Numbered from the stretch's first letter, positions 8,379-18,200 are shown. The stretch: 38,868 nucleotides of DNA from Streptosporangiaceae bacterium (GCA_019245115.1 JAFARZ010000127.1:1-38868); one strand, 5' to 3'. The notes: generated from the sequence alone by a model not told the origin. Numbers and translations are program-made.

Positions 8379-10823
8379 TCACAACCCGCTTCCGGCCGCG
8401 AGGATCCTGACCCGGCGAGGAGCGTTGTTCACCGCCAGCGACGCGGCGAGAGCCGCCCGGTCCACCTTTCCCGTGGCCGACACCGGGAATGACCTCAGCA
8501 CCCGGATCCGGCTGGGCTGCATATAGCTAGGCAGTGCCCCACGCAGGTATTCCCGTACGGTCGCTTCGGTGATGGCCTCTCCAGCCCGGACGGACAGGCC
8601 GAGTTCGGCATCGTCCGCCTGCCCTATGCGGGCCGCAATGGCCTCGGCCACGCCCGGCATACCGCTGGCGACATGCTCGATCTCGCCGAGTTCTATCCGG
8701 TATCCGCGAATCTTGACCTGGTGGTCCAGGCGCCCGAGGAATTCCATCCAGCCCCGAGAGGTCCAGCGGACCCGGTCACCCGTACGGTACATCCTGGTTC
8801 CAGGCTGAGGCGACCACGGGTCCGGTACGAAGCGCTCCGCGGTCAGCCGAGGGTCGTTGAGGTAACCGACCGCTACACAATCTCCGGCGATATAGAGATC
8901 TCCGGGCTCGTCAAGGTCGCAGGGTGTGCCGTCATCGCGCAGCACATAATAGCGGGCATTTTGCATCGGCAGTCCGTACGGAATGCTCTTCCACTCCGGA
9001 TCGACTCCGCGGACGACGAAGTCGTTGGACCATACGCAGGCTTCTGTCGCCCCGCCGAGCGCGACCAGCGTAGCGCCAGGGAACGCACGTGCCACGTCCT
9101 GATAAGTGGCCAGGGGAACCCAGTCCCCGCTGAGGAACACCCGGCGCACGGACGGGAATACAGCTGAATCGCGGCCCAGGAAGGCCAGGACCGCGGTGAA
9201 AGCCGCCGGCGCCGAGTTCCACAACGTGATTCCGTAATCGGATATGGCATTGAGAAGCCGATCCGGCTCCCCGAGTTCGCCATCGGGGAGCAGCATAATG
9301 CTGCCGCCCGCGGCGAGCACGCCGAATATATCATAAACCGACAAATCAAAAGTGAATGCCGCGACCTGCAGCATGACGTCATCTGGACCTACGCTATGAC
9401 GGCGGTTGAACCATTCCACGAGATTGACGACGCTACGGTGGCTGACAGCCACCGCTTTGGGGACGCCAGTCGAGCCAGACGTGGTAATGGTGTACAGCAG
9501 TTCGTCTGACCGAGAGGGCAGCGACCGCAACGGCAATGGCTCGATATCAGCCCCCGGCGCGGCATCCAGCGGCAGCGGCGCCTCCGGACGGCCGGCCCGA
9601 GGGGAGACCATGGCCGCCTGGCGGCGCGACCCCACCGTCAGCAGGACGTCATACCGCTCGGCCAGCGGGCCCGGGAGGTCACCTGGCTGCCGCCGGACGA
9701 TCTCAAGTCCCGTGCCCGGATAACCTCCGGCAAACTCCCGCCACCATGCAGGCGGTATGCGGATGGCGCCCGGGAACTGGCCGGACGCAGGGTCGATGAC
9801 ATCCGCGACAGCGATGACCGTTTCCGGCGGCAGAGCCCAGAGCAGCTCGTGCAATACGGAACGGAGGTAGCCGAGATCGGGAAAGTACTGGACCACGCTG
9901 GCCAGCAGGACCACGCTGGGGCAGGCGGGGGCGAGTTTCGCGGCCACTTCGTGCGCTGGTCCGACCGATGTCTCGACTGGAATGTCCAGTTCGCTGGCGC
10001 GTCCAGCGAGGCGCTCCATCGCGACCGCTGACACATCGGTGGCCAGCACCTGGGACACGTGGGGTGCCAGTTCCACCGCGATCAGGCCGTTCCCGGCACC
10101 GATCTCGGCCACCACTGTACCTGGCTGGTAGCGGCTGAGAACGAGCCTCGCCACGTGAGCCGCGTACTGGTGTACCTCATCAGCGGTAAAGCGGTGCCCG
10201 CCACGGTCAAGGTTGAATCCCGCTGCGACCGACGGGTCGTCGGACGCGGCGATGCCATCCCATACCTCGGTTATCTCGGCCAGCCGCCGCGGTGTGTCCG
10301 GGGCTTCCCGCGGGAATCGCGATATGCGGAAGACCCGTTCCAGGCACGCAAGGCCGGTCGCGAATTCGTAGACTCGCCGGTCGAATGCCGGTGCCGTGAT
10401 CAGCGTGGCAATCCCCAGCGAGGCTATGACTTCCGCGATCCGCTGGTCGGGCCAGCGCGGGTCGAGAGGGACGTAATAGGCGTCTGCGCGGGCAACCGCG
10501 ATAAGCGCGGCCACGGACTCCGGGCGGTGGTCAATGAGCAGCCCGACCGGTGTCCCCCGCCGCACTCCGTTAGCGACGAGCGCAGCGGCCATCCGGCTGC
10601 TGATGGCCGCGAGTTCGCCATGGGTGACCTGCTCTGATTGGCCTGGGCCTCCGGCCGCGGCGGTCCGCAGCGCGGGGCGTGCGTGATGACGCAGCGCCGC
10701 CCGGTTGAGCAGGGTGACCGCATCGGCGTCCTGTTCGTACCCGCAGGCAGTGCGGTTTGCTTCGGCGACGAGCCGCGGGAAGGTCAGCACCGGCCATTGC
10801 CCTTTCTCCCGATGATCCGTCAT
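8379..10823 (-). CDS. Cysteine-type adenylation enzyme interrupted by a methyltransferase (A-MT-A)
   Basis: This 814-aa stand-alone NRPS enzyme activates an amino acid as its aminoacyl-AMP and is predicted to methylate it. Motif a2 (YYVPLDPRWP) lies at 116-125 and a3 (YTITTSGSTGVPK) at 444-456. Between them sits a foreign domain (about 180-405) with SAM motif I VVAEIGAGNG (237-246). After a3 come GGATEACVWS, the a7 TGD, a8 and a10 SATGKVDR. My alignment to PheA gives the code DLYNFSLVWK, 8 of 10 positions equal to the known Cys code DLYNLSLIWK. The architecture recalls TioN of thiocoraline biosynthesis, an S-methylating Cys enzyme; S-methylcysteine is therefore an inference. An AAAGGPGQ mini-repeat interrupts the N-terminal region (residues 55-62). 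The ATG at 10823 overlaps the TE stop (ATGA). Confidence 0.9.
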   Translation of the reverse strand: MTDHREKGQWPVLTFPRLVAEANRTACGYEQDADAVTLLNRAALRHHARPALRTAAAGGPGQSEQVTHGELAAISSRMAAALVANGVRRGTPVGLLIDHRPESVAALIAVARADAYYVPLDPRWPDQRIAEVIASLGIATLITAPAFDRRVYEFATGLACLERVFRISRFPREAPDTPRRLAEITEVWDGIAASDDPSVAAGFNLDRGGHRFTADEVHQYAAHVARLVLSRYQPGTVVAEIGAGNGLIAVELAPHVSQVLATDVSAVAMERLAGRASELDIPVETSVGPAHEVAAKLAPACPSVVLLASVVQYFPDLGYLRSVLHELLWALPPETVIAVADVIDPASGQFPGAIRIPPAWWREFAGGYPGTGLEIVRRQPGDLPGPLAERYDVLLTVGSRRQAAMVSPRAGRPEAPLPLDAAPGADIEPLPLRSLPSRSDELLYTITTSGSTGVPKAVAVSHRSVVNLVEWFNRRHSVGPDDVMLQVAAFTFDLSVYDIFGVLAAGGSIMLLPDGELGEPDRLLNAISDYGITLWNSAPAAFTAVLAFLGRDSAVFPSVRRVFLSGDWVPLATYQDVARAFPGATLVALGGATEACVWSNDFVVRGVDPEWKSIPYGLPMQNARYYVLRDDGTPCDLDEPGDLYIAGDCVAVGYLNDPRLTAERFVPDPWSPQPGTRMYRTGDRVRWTSRGWMEFLGRLDHQVKIRGYRIELGEIEHVASGMPGVAEAIAARIGQADDAELGLSVRAGEAITEATVREYLRGALPSYMQPSRIRVLRSFPVSATGKVDRAALAASLAVNNAPRRVRILAAGSGL
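10638..10663 (-). repeat. Intragenic mini-repeat copy in the A-MT-A gene
   Basis: This copy contains the core GCCTGGGCCTCCGGCCGCGG (plus strand), which is read on the coding strand as AAAGGPGQ. The same core in the same reading frame occurs at 18192-18281 (three tandem units) and 20677-20702. Here it falls in the loop before motif a1 (ALRT...VTHGEL). Confidence 0.85.
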
Positions 10824-11587
10824 ATCGTCACCTGCGACTCGTCACCGCGACTCGTCACCTGCGACCGCAGGTCGGAGAGTATCGCCGAAGCCACCTCATG
10901 TTCCCGGCCCCAGAGATAGAAGTGGTCGCCGTCATAGACGCGGATAACGACCCGATTCGAGGTCAGGTCAGTCCAGGAGCTCAGCGCGGCTTCGGGCACG
11001 AGAGGATCCTGACGGCCGCCAAAGACGCTGACCGGGCAACTCAACGGCGCCGCGGGCTCGTACTGGTACGAATCGGCGAGCACCAGATCGGCACGGAAGG
11101 CCTCCAGCACCAGCTCCAGCAGCTCCTCGCTGTCAAGGACCTGTGCCGGGAGCCCCCCCGACGCGCGCGTCTCCTCGATCAGTTCGCTGTCGGACATCTG
11201 GTTCGCCGGGACACAATCGGTAGTCACGAACGGAGCGGGCGCAGCCGATACAGCCAGCAGGGCTGGCCCGGCGCGTCGCGCATCCATTTCCCGGGCGACC
11301 TCGTAGCCGATCGCGGCACCCAGACTATGTCCGACCAAGACGCAGGGATTCCCGGCGGCGACACCGGTGATCTCGTCAGCCAGATCGGAGGCCAAGGCCG
11401 CGAAGTCCGTGTAGGGGGCCTCGTGCCAGCGATCTTGCCGACCGGGCAGCTGCACCGCTGACACCGCGATGCCGGCCGGGAACAGGTTCGCCCACGACCA
11501 ATAGGACGACGCGCTTCCACCAGCGTACGGAAACAGGCAGACGAGCGTCCGGCCGGGATCCGTCAGCGGCACCAGGCTGCCGGTCAT
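10820..11587 (-). CDS. Type II thioesterase
   Basis: This 255-aa alpha/beta hydrolase of the free-standing NRPS/PKS thioesterase family removes stalled or wrong acyl groups from carrier proteins and sometimes releases products. The family opening FPYAGGSASSYWSW, the LPGRQDR segment, the nucleophile Ser in LVGHSLGAAIGY (near residue 95), an Asp in FGGRQDPLVP and the catalytic His in YDGDHFYLW are all present. The ATG at 11587 overlaps the end of the exporter gene by 4 nt, and its stop overlaps the start of the adenylation gene. Unlike the second TE at 34316, it keeps the standard Ser. Confidence 0.93.
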   Translation of the reverse strand: MTGSLVPLTDPGRTLVCLFPYAGGSASSYWSWANLFPAGIAVSAVQLPGRQDRWHEAPYTDFAALASDLADEITGVAAGNPCVLVGHSLGAAIGYEVAREMDARRAGPALLAVSAAPAPFVTTDCVPANQMSDSELIEETRASGGLPAQVLDSEELLELVLEAFRADLVLADSYQYEPAAPLSCPVSVFGGRQDPLVPEAALSSWTDLTSNRVVIRVYDGDHFYLWGREHEVASAILSDLRSQVTSRGDESQVTI

Positions 11588-12837
11588 GCGCTGTCCCCGG
11601 CCGGCACGGCGACGAGTTCGCTCCTGACCGGATCTCCCGAGCCAAACGTCCTGACCGCACGCTGAAACAGCGGGATCACCGTCGAGACGGCCAGGACCAC
11701 AAGCGCGGCAATCAAGACCGTCCTGGCGCCCAGCACCTTCATCGCCAGCGGCGTCAGCGCGAGCCCGACTGGCGCCAGCGCGAACGTCCCCAGCATCTCG
11801 ACCGAAAGCGCCCGCCCCAGGAGATGATCAGGGAACGCCCGCTGTACGGCGCTCGTCCACAAGACGCGGAAGTGCGCATAGCCGAAACCCGTCGCCAGGA
11901 CGGTGAAGCCGAGGACGTACACGGGCAGTCTCAGCAGCAGGGCCAGCAGTTGCAGGCCCAGCAGCGACAGGGCGCAGACGGCGACGACACCGGTCCGCCG
12001 CGGTTTCCAGGCCGACACGACCAGCCCCCCGATCACGAAACCAGCGGCCTCAAGACCGACTATGAACCCGTAGGCGCCGAACATGCCCCGTTCCTTCAGC
12101 AGGATGGGCAGCAGCACCACGGCAGGTCCCATGACCAGCAGCAACTGGACCGTGCCCTGCAAGATGACCGTCATCACCCACGGACGGTCCCGCACCGCGG
12201 CCAGGCCGGCCCTGGCATCCCGGAAAACGCTCCCCGGCTCGCCACGTTCAGGAACCGGATCCGCGAGGCCCATCAGCGCGCCGATCGCAGTCAGGGTACT
12301 GACAAAAAACGTCCCCAGGTCCACCATGAGCGCCACCCGGTATCCGCAGGTAGCCAGCAGCAGGCCGCCGAGGGCCTGGCCGATGAACCCGCCCAGCTTC
12401 GCAGTCATCGACGAGAGCGCGTTCGCCGCGGACAGGTCCTCATCGGGCACCAGCGAGGGAATCAGCGCGCCGAACGCGGGCTGGAACACCGCATCACCAA
12501 CGCCCATCAACGCGGCGAACGGCAGGATCAGCGGCAACGGCCCGCTCGCGACACCCAGGGTGAAACCGAGGACCGCGAGAAACTGCACGCTGTCCGACCA
12601 GGCCATCACCTGCCCCCGGCGCATCCGGTCGGTGACCGCCCCGCCCAGCAGCGACATGACCACCATGGCCGCGCACTCCGCGGCCAGGACGAAACCGAGG
12701 TCGGCGTACCAATGATGCAGCAGCACAGCGCCGATCATCGCGACGTTGAAAATGCCGCCGCTAACAGAGTTGATGGCCTGCCCGCACCAGACTCCGCGAA
12801 ACCTGGAATGCCGCAGCGGCCGGGTGAATCGCTTCAT
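11584..12837 (-). CDS. MFS exporter, copy 1
   Basis: This 417-aa, roughly 12-helix major facilitator of the EntS-like/multidrug group probably exports the product or gives self-protection. It opens with the basic FTRPLRHSRFRGVWCGQAI and has a loop 2-3 signature DRMRRGQVMAWSD, LIPSLVPDEDLSAANAL and a long helical C-terminal half. It is closely related to the exporter at 14027-15268 along the whole length, with a central stretch (DPVPERGEPGSVFRDARAGL and on) that is identical. It is the first gene of its operon; GCGAGGA lies before the ATG. Compared with copy 2, substitutions cluster in the first half. Confidence 0.92.
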   Translation of the reverse strand: MKRFTRPLRHSRFRGVWCGQAINSVSGGIFNVAMIGAVLLHHWYADLGFVLAAECAAMVVMSLLGGAVTDRMRRGQVMAWSDSVQFLAVLGFTLGVASGPLPLILPFAALMGVGDAVFQPAFGALIPSLVPDEDLSAANALSSMTAKLGGFIGQALGGLLLATCGYRVALMVDLGTFFVSTLTAIGALMGLADPVPERGEPGSVFRDARAGLAAVRDRPWVMTVILQGTVQLLLVMGPAVVLLPILLKERGMFGAYGFIVGLEAAGFVIGGLVVSAWKPRRTGVVAVCALSLLGLQLLALLLRLPVYVLGFTVLATGFGYAHFRVLWTSAVQRAFPDHLLGRALSVEMLGTFALAPVGLALTPLAMKVLGARTVLIAALVVLAVSTVIPLFQRAVRTFGSGDPVRSELVAVPAGDSA

Positions 12838-13047
12838 CGGTTAGCGTCCTCGCAATGGATTGCCACTAACAAGGTGTACATGGGAGCCAGCCGATAAAAC
12901 AAGATTCAGGGCTGGGTATCTGGCGGCCCCACCTCCTCTTGGGATTATTACACCGGCCAATAGTCGTCACCTGCCTGCCCGAGTCCGGCCAGCTGTTCAG
13001 CCGCTACCTATCCTCAGTTGAACATCGCCAAGCGGGTATACCATATA

Positions 13048-13354
13048 TGTCGGTTATGTCGTCTTCGCTAGAGTGCGCTGGCCAGCGTGGTGAACTACGC
13101 ATATCGGCACGTAGCGGGCACATCGGCGGCCATCTTTTGGGAAGAAAAGAGCTCTCTGGAAGAAAAGGCACCGGAAACCGGCGCCCTATCCTCCACGAAG
13201 CTCTTTTCTTCCGTGCGTCCGCCGTTTTCTTCCACAGGTCCGCCGTTTTATTCCGTACGTCCGCCGTTGCCGCCGTCACATAACGGACATATCTCAGCAA
13301 GTCGTTTGGTGCCACGACACGCCACGGACACCGATGTGCTTTGGAACGCTCAGT
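13048..13354. repeat. Diverged repeat copy C
   Basis: This copy aligns with 3541-3806 in the same orientation. Shared blocks include TGTCGTCTT(T/C)GCTAGAGTG, the GGAAGAAAAG hairpin, and GCCACGACACGCC near the end. It is clearly more diverged than copies A and B are from each other. It lacks the TGTCACCC arms. Three tandem GTCCGCCGTT-containing units of about 20 bp follow the hairpin (13215-13270) and are not seen in copy A. Confidence 0.7.
13140..13212. repeat. Perfect 14-bp inverted repeat with inner stem (copy C)
   Basis: GGAAGAAAAGAGCT (13140-13153) and AGCTCTTTTCTTCC (13199-13212) are exact reverse complements. Inside, GGCACCGG-AAA-CCGGCGCC (13167-13185) forms a second stem with one mismatch. 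Compared with copy A, the stems are kept although bases inside them have changed, which suggests that the structure itself is selected or was copied as a unit. Confidence 0.7.
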
Positions 13355-13471
13355 GTGCATTAATTTCCGCGAAGCGCGGATGTTCCGCCTTACGATTTGT
13401 CCTCCCGGCCGCGGTTCAGCAATTCAGCGACGGGATGTACCGGGGTTGCCATCCTCGGTAGGGTTCGGCTC

Positions 13472-14020
13472 ATGGCTGAGGCGATGGCTGACGAGTATGG
13501 GCAGACTCAACCGCCCTTTGACGGTGACGAGGTCGCGACGCTGCTTGGTTTTCTCGACTATCAGCGGGCGGTGCTGGAGCGGAAGTGCCAGGGGCTGAGC
13601 GACGAACAGCTGCGGCTGACGCTGCCGCCTTCGCCCATCACGCTAGGCGGGCTGCTCAAGCACCTGGCCTGTGTCGAGGACTCCTGGTTCACCGAGACGA
13701 TAGCCGGCGAACCGCTTCCCGAACCATGGGCCAGCGTGGACTTCGAAGCGGACCCGGAGTGGACCTGGCACAGCGCGGCGCCCGACTCCGGCGAGTACCT
13801 GCGGGCGCTGTGGACGGCGAGGGTCAACCGGTCCCGCGCCGTCGTGCAGGTGCAGCTCAGTAACGGTGAAGAGGCGGCGCTGAACGAAACGCACGCTGCC
13901 TGGGGCCATGATGATCCTGTTTCGCTGCGGTGGGTCCTGGTGCACATGATCGAGGAGTACGCACGGCACAACGGGCATGCCGACCTGATACGCGAGTCGA
14001 TCGACGGGCAGACCGGGTGA
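13472..14020 (+). CDS. DinB/DUF664 family protein
   Basis: This four-helix-bundle protein of about 182 aa belongs to the DinB-like superfamily. Signature segments are LLGFLDYQRAVLERKCQGLS, ITLGGLLKHLACVEDSWF, and the C-terminal HMIEEYARHNGHADLIRESI. Family members bind a metal through three His, some use mycothiol as a thiol cofactor, and many have no known substrate. The ATG at 13472 is chosen because the upstream in-frame start at 13397 adds a tail unlike the family. It lies alone between two exporter copies, transcribed against copy 2, with stops 6 bp apart. A tie to cysteine or thiol chemistry in this cluster would be speculation. Confidence 0.85.
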   Translation: MAEAMADEYGQTQPPFDGDEVATLLGFLDYQRAVLERKCQGLSDEQLRLTLPPSPITLGGLLKHLACVEDSWFTETIAGEPLPEPWASVDFEADPEWTWHSAAPDSGEYLRALWTARVNRSRAVVQVQLSNGEEAALNETHAAWGHDDPVSLRWVLVHMIEEYARHNGHADLIRESIDGQTG

Positions 14021-14026
14021 CGCCGG

Positions 14027-15268
14027 TCATGCGCTGTCCACGGCCGGTACGGCGACGAGTTCGCTCGTGGCCGGATCGCCAGAGCCAAACGTCCTGACCG
14101 CACGCTGAAACAGCGGGATCACCGTGGAAACGGCCAGAACCACAAGCGCGGCAATCAAGATCGCCTTGTCGCCCAGCACGTTCATCGCCAGCGGCGTCAG
14201 CGCGAGTCCGACTGGCGCCAGCGCGAACGTTCCCAGCATCTCGACCGAAAGCGCCCGCCCCAGGAGATGATCAGGGAACGCACGCTGGAGGGCGCTCGTC
14301 CACAAGACGCCGAAGAGCGCGTAGCCGAAACCCGTGGCCAGCACGGCGCAGCCGAGGACGTACACGGGCAGTCTCAGCAGCAGGGCCAGCAGTTGCAGGC
14401 CCAGCAGCGACAGGGCACCGACGCCGACGACACCGGTCCACCGCGGTTTCCAGGCCGACGCGGCGAGCCCGCCGAGAACATATCCGGCGGCCTCAAGACC
14501 GACCATGACCCCGTACGCGTCGAACATGCCCCGTTCCTTCAGCAGGATGGGCAGCAGCACCACGGCAGGCCCCATGACCAGCAGCAACTGGACCGTGCCC
14601 TGCAAGATGACCGTCATCACCCACGGACGGTCCCGCACCGCGGCCAGGCCGGCCCTGGCATCCCGGAAAACGCTGCCCGGCTCGCCACGTTCAGGAACCG
14701 GATCCTTAAGACCGATCAGCGTGCCGATACTTACCACGAACGTCCCGAGGTCCACCATGAACGCCACCCGGTATCCGCAGGTGGCCAGCAGCAGGCCGCC
14801 GAGTCCCGGGCCGATGACCGCGGCCAGCTTCGTAGTCGTCGACTTCAGCGCGTTCGCCGCGGACAGGTCCTCATCGGGCACCAGCGAGGGAATCAGTGCG
14901 CCGAACGCGGGCTGGAACATCGCTGAACCAATGCCCATCAACGCGGCGAACGGCAAGATCAGCAGCAGCGGCCCGGCCGCGACGCCCAGGATGAAACCGA
15001 GGACCGCGAGCAACTGCACGCCGTCGGACAAGGCCATCGCCCGCGCACGGCGCATCCGGTCGGCAACCGCCCCGCCCAGCAGCGACATCACCACCATGGC
15101 CGCGCTCTCCGCGGCCAGGACGAAACCGAGGTCGGCGTACCTGTGATGCAGCAGCACGACGCTGATCATGGCGATATTGAAAATGCCGTCGCCGATCGAG
15201 CTGATGGCCTGCCCGTACCAGACCCGGCGAAACCTGGCATGCCGCAACGGCCGGGTAAATCGCATCAT
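14027..15268 (-). CDS. MFS exporter, copy 2
   Basis: This 413-aa major facilitator is a close paralogue of the exporter at 11584-12837. It has the same N-terminal RFTRPLRHARFRRVWYGQAI, DRMRRARAMALSD loop and SELVAVPA tail. It is four residues shorter after the LGTFVVS helix. The ATG at 15268 (or the next codon) overlaps the stop of the large NRPS gene, making it the last gene of the main minus-strand operon. Each exporter sits in a different operon of one cluster, so it may serve the same product or provide dosage. Mosaic DNA identity between the two points to recent duplication or gene conversion. Confidence 0.92.
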   Translation of the reverse strand: MMRFTRPLRHARFRRVWYGQAISSIGDGIFNIAMISVVLLHHRYADLGFVLAAESAAMVVMSLLGGAVADRMRRARAMALSDGVQLLAVLGFILGVAAGPLLLILPFAALMGIGSAMFQPAFGALIPSLVPDEDLSAANALKSTTTKLAAVIGPGLGGLLLATCGYRVAFMVDLGTFVVSIGTLIGLKDPVPERGEPGSVFRDARAGLAAVRDRPWVMTVILQGTVQLLLVMGPAVVLLPILLKERGMFDAYGVMVGLEAAGYVLGGLAASAWKPRWTGVVGVGALSLLGLQLLALLLRLPVYVLGCAVLATGFGYALFGVLWTSALQRAFPDHLLGRALSVEMLGTFALAPVGLALTPLAMNVLGDKAILIAALVVLAVSTVIPLFQRAVRTFGSGDPATSELVAVPAVDSA

Positions 15269-18200
15269 CGCTCAGCGTCTCCCCCGTCGCGGCGTTCCCG
15301 CCTTGCCGGACGCGTCCGTTGAGCGCGCAAGGCGTCGCGGCGGCGGCTCATCCTGGTACGCCACTCCTCCGTCCGGAGCCCGCCGTCGGCCGGCCTGCCC
15401 GACGTGAGAACCGCTGCCATGCTGGCCACCGTCGGATAGCTGAACACATCGGTGATCGGCAGCTCCCGGCCGAACTCCGCGCACAGGCCGGCATGGATCC
15501 GCGCGGCGGCGAGGGACGTGGCGCCGGCATCAAAGAGGTTCACCGCTCGCGACACCTCGTCGATTCCCAGGACAGCGCACCAGACGCGGGCGACCCTCAG
15601 CTCGCCCTCCCCGCGCGGCGGGTCAACCTCCCGCGTACGCCGCGTATCCGGATCGGCGGACGCGGCGGGCGCGGCGGGCGCGGCGGGCGCGGCGGGCGCG
15701 GGCAAATCGCCGACCCGCGGGTCAGGCTCGGCGAGGACGCGGCTGAGGAGTTCCGCGAACGTGCCGAGCAAGTGCTGTGAGGTGGCCTCCGTCAGGCAGC
15801 GCTTGTCGCCGACAAGCCGCAGGACGCCGTTCTCCGGGTCGACCGCGAGGGTGAGCGGGAAACCGGAGGCGGTGCGGGCGGGGGCCAGTTCGGCACGCAA
15901 CGGCATATCCGACATGTCGGCGAGCGCCGAACCGAAGTTCTGCACCACGACGACGCTGTGGAACAGCGCCCGGCTGACCGGAATCCCGGCCCAGTCGTAG
16001 ACGTCCCACAGCGACCCGGCTCCGGCCACCGACATGAGCTTCCAGCCTTGTTCCGAGACCTGGCCCAGGAGGTCCGCAAAGCTCTGGCCGGCATCCACGC
16101 GGACCGCCAGCGGCATCGTGGACATGTACATGCCGACCATCCCGCCGACATTGCCCAGTGCGGCCGGGCGGCCACTTTGAGCGATACCGAACGTGATGAG
16201 CGGCTGAGCCGCGTAACCGTGCAGGAAGGCGGCCCAGGCCGCGTAGAAGATGCTGCCCACGGTAACCCTGTGCCGCTCGGCCAGTGCGCGCAGCGCCTCG
16301 CCGGATCCTGGGCCCAGAGCCACTTCGACTTCGTGGAAGTCCGTAACGCCCCCGACCGAGAGCGACACAGGCGTGTCGAGCGGCAATGGCGTGGGACCCG
16401 CGAAACCCGATAGCACGGTCCGCCAGTAAGCGCTGACCTCGCCGCTGGGCCGCTGCCGCAGCCAGCCCAGGTAGTCACGGTAGCGGACCGGCACATCGTC
16501 GAAGGGCGGCCGGCCCGCCTTGAGCCGGGCGTAAGCCGAGATCAGTTCCTCCACCAGGATGCCCGATGACCAGCCGTCCAGCAGGATGTGATGGTCGAAC
16601 CAGATCAGGCGGTGCCGGCTGGACGTGAGCCTGACCAGAGTCAGGCGGAACGGCGGGGCGCCGTCCAGGCGTGGGGGATCGGCCCGTCCCTCGCGCATGA
16701 TCTGGTTCAGCATGATCTGGTTCCGGCGGTCTGCTATGTCGCTCTCGGCGACGCTGCTCCAGTCGAGAAAACGAACGTCGGGCGCGACACGGTGCACTAT
16801 CTGGATTGGTTCGCTGCTCTCGGCCCACTCGAATGATGTGCGCAGCACCTCGTGGCGTTCGGTGAGCGCCTGCCACGCGGCGTGAAAGACGGCGGTGTCG
16901 AGCAACCCCGACAGCTCGATCGTGAAGTCGTTGTAGTTGACGTCTCCAGCCGGGTCAAGCAAATGCCGGTAGAGCATTGTCCGCTGCGCGGGCGTGAGAG
17001 CGTAGGCCGCGGCGATGTCCGGGCGGTCGCGGAGTCCGGCGGCGAATTCCGAGGCCCGTACGTTGTCCGGGAGCAGCTCAAAGCCATCCTCCGCCGGAAG
17101 CTCGGTCAGCGTGCTGAGCCGCGCCCCGATGCTGGCGACCAGCCGGTCGGCGAAGACCTCGGCGGCGGGCGCGTCGAAATGCCGGGCGCCAAGGTTCGCA
17201 GTTACGGTCAGTGACCCGTCCTCGGTCAGGCCGATGTTGATCTCGGCCGCGAAGGGCATGGCGGCTTCGGCGGCACCGGCCGGGCCGGTGATGCCCTCGC
17301 ACTGGGCAGCGGGACGCAGCGTGTTCCCGGTGCCCGGCGTGACCTGGCCGAGGTAGTTGACCACGACGTTCGCGGATGTCTCCAGGCGCTCTGTTTCCAG
17401 GTGCTGGGGGCGCAGGTAGCGTGCTCGGCCGTACCCGACACCGCCATGGGGGATGGCGGCGAGCCTGCCCCGGATGCCGTCCGCGGTCAGCAGGAAAGGG
17501 AACAGGGCCGTGAACCAGCCGACCGCGCGGGCGACGTCCGGCGCGTCGGCGGACAGCGGACGGCCGTGGAATTCCAGCCAGACCGTGCCGGCATCGATCC
17601 CGGTAAGGTCGGCCAGCACTCGCTGGACACCGGCCAGGCTCGCGGCGAGCATGGCGCTGCCAGCACGGTCGGGAATCTCAGGCAAGCGTACGTTCCGCGC
17701 GACGAAGTGCGCGTCCTTCGCCAGCGGCGAGCTGTCCGGGTGCGTTACCGGCAGGGCGAAGGCCTGCGCCGCAGCGGTGCTGCGCCAGTAGGCCAGCTCA
17801 TCTTCCGGAAGACGGTCCGCCTCCTGCTGTGACCATGCGGCCCATGTCGCCGGGTCAGCGCCGCGAGCCGGGAAGACCGGCCGCTCGCCCGCGACCACTG
17901 CTTCCACAGCCGTGTCCAGATCCTCGGTGAGCGGCTGCCACGAGACAGCGTCCACCACGAGGTGGTGCACGCACCAGAAGACCAGGTCAGGTTCGCCGTC
18001 GGCGGTGCGGAACACCACCACGGCGAACAGCGGCCCGTCGGTGATACTCATGGATGCCTGGGCCGCGTCGCTCTCGAGGCGAAGCACAGTGTCCCGCTCG
18101 GCCCGCCCGAGCAGCCTCACGTCAACTTCACGGACCGGAACCGGCTGGCCCGCGGGATCCCGCGGGCGGATCTGCCGCCATCCGGCAGCGTTGAATTTGC

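Larger units (their letters stand above)
12838..13471. other. Intergenic region with a diverged repeat copy
   Basis: This 634-bp gap lies between the divergent exporter (minus) and DUF664 gene (plus). Its first 200 bp should carry the promoter of the minus operon, but I could not assign -35/-10 boxes. The rest is mostly repeat copy C. The open frames crossing it on either strand show no protein family and are judged non-coding. Confidence 0.55.

Noticed and set aside
13004..13461. Overlapping ORFs across repeat copy C on both strands
   Set aside because: Composed of the hairpin and tandem units; no similarity between copies at protein level.
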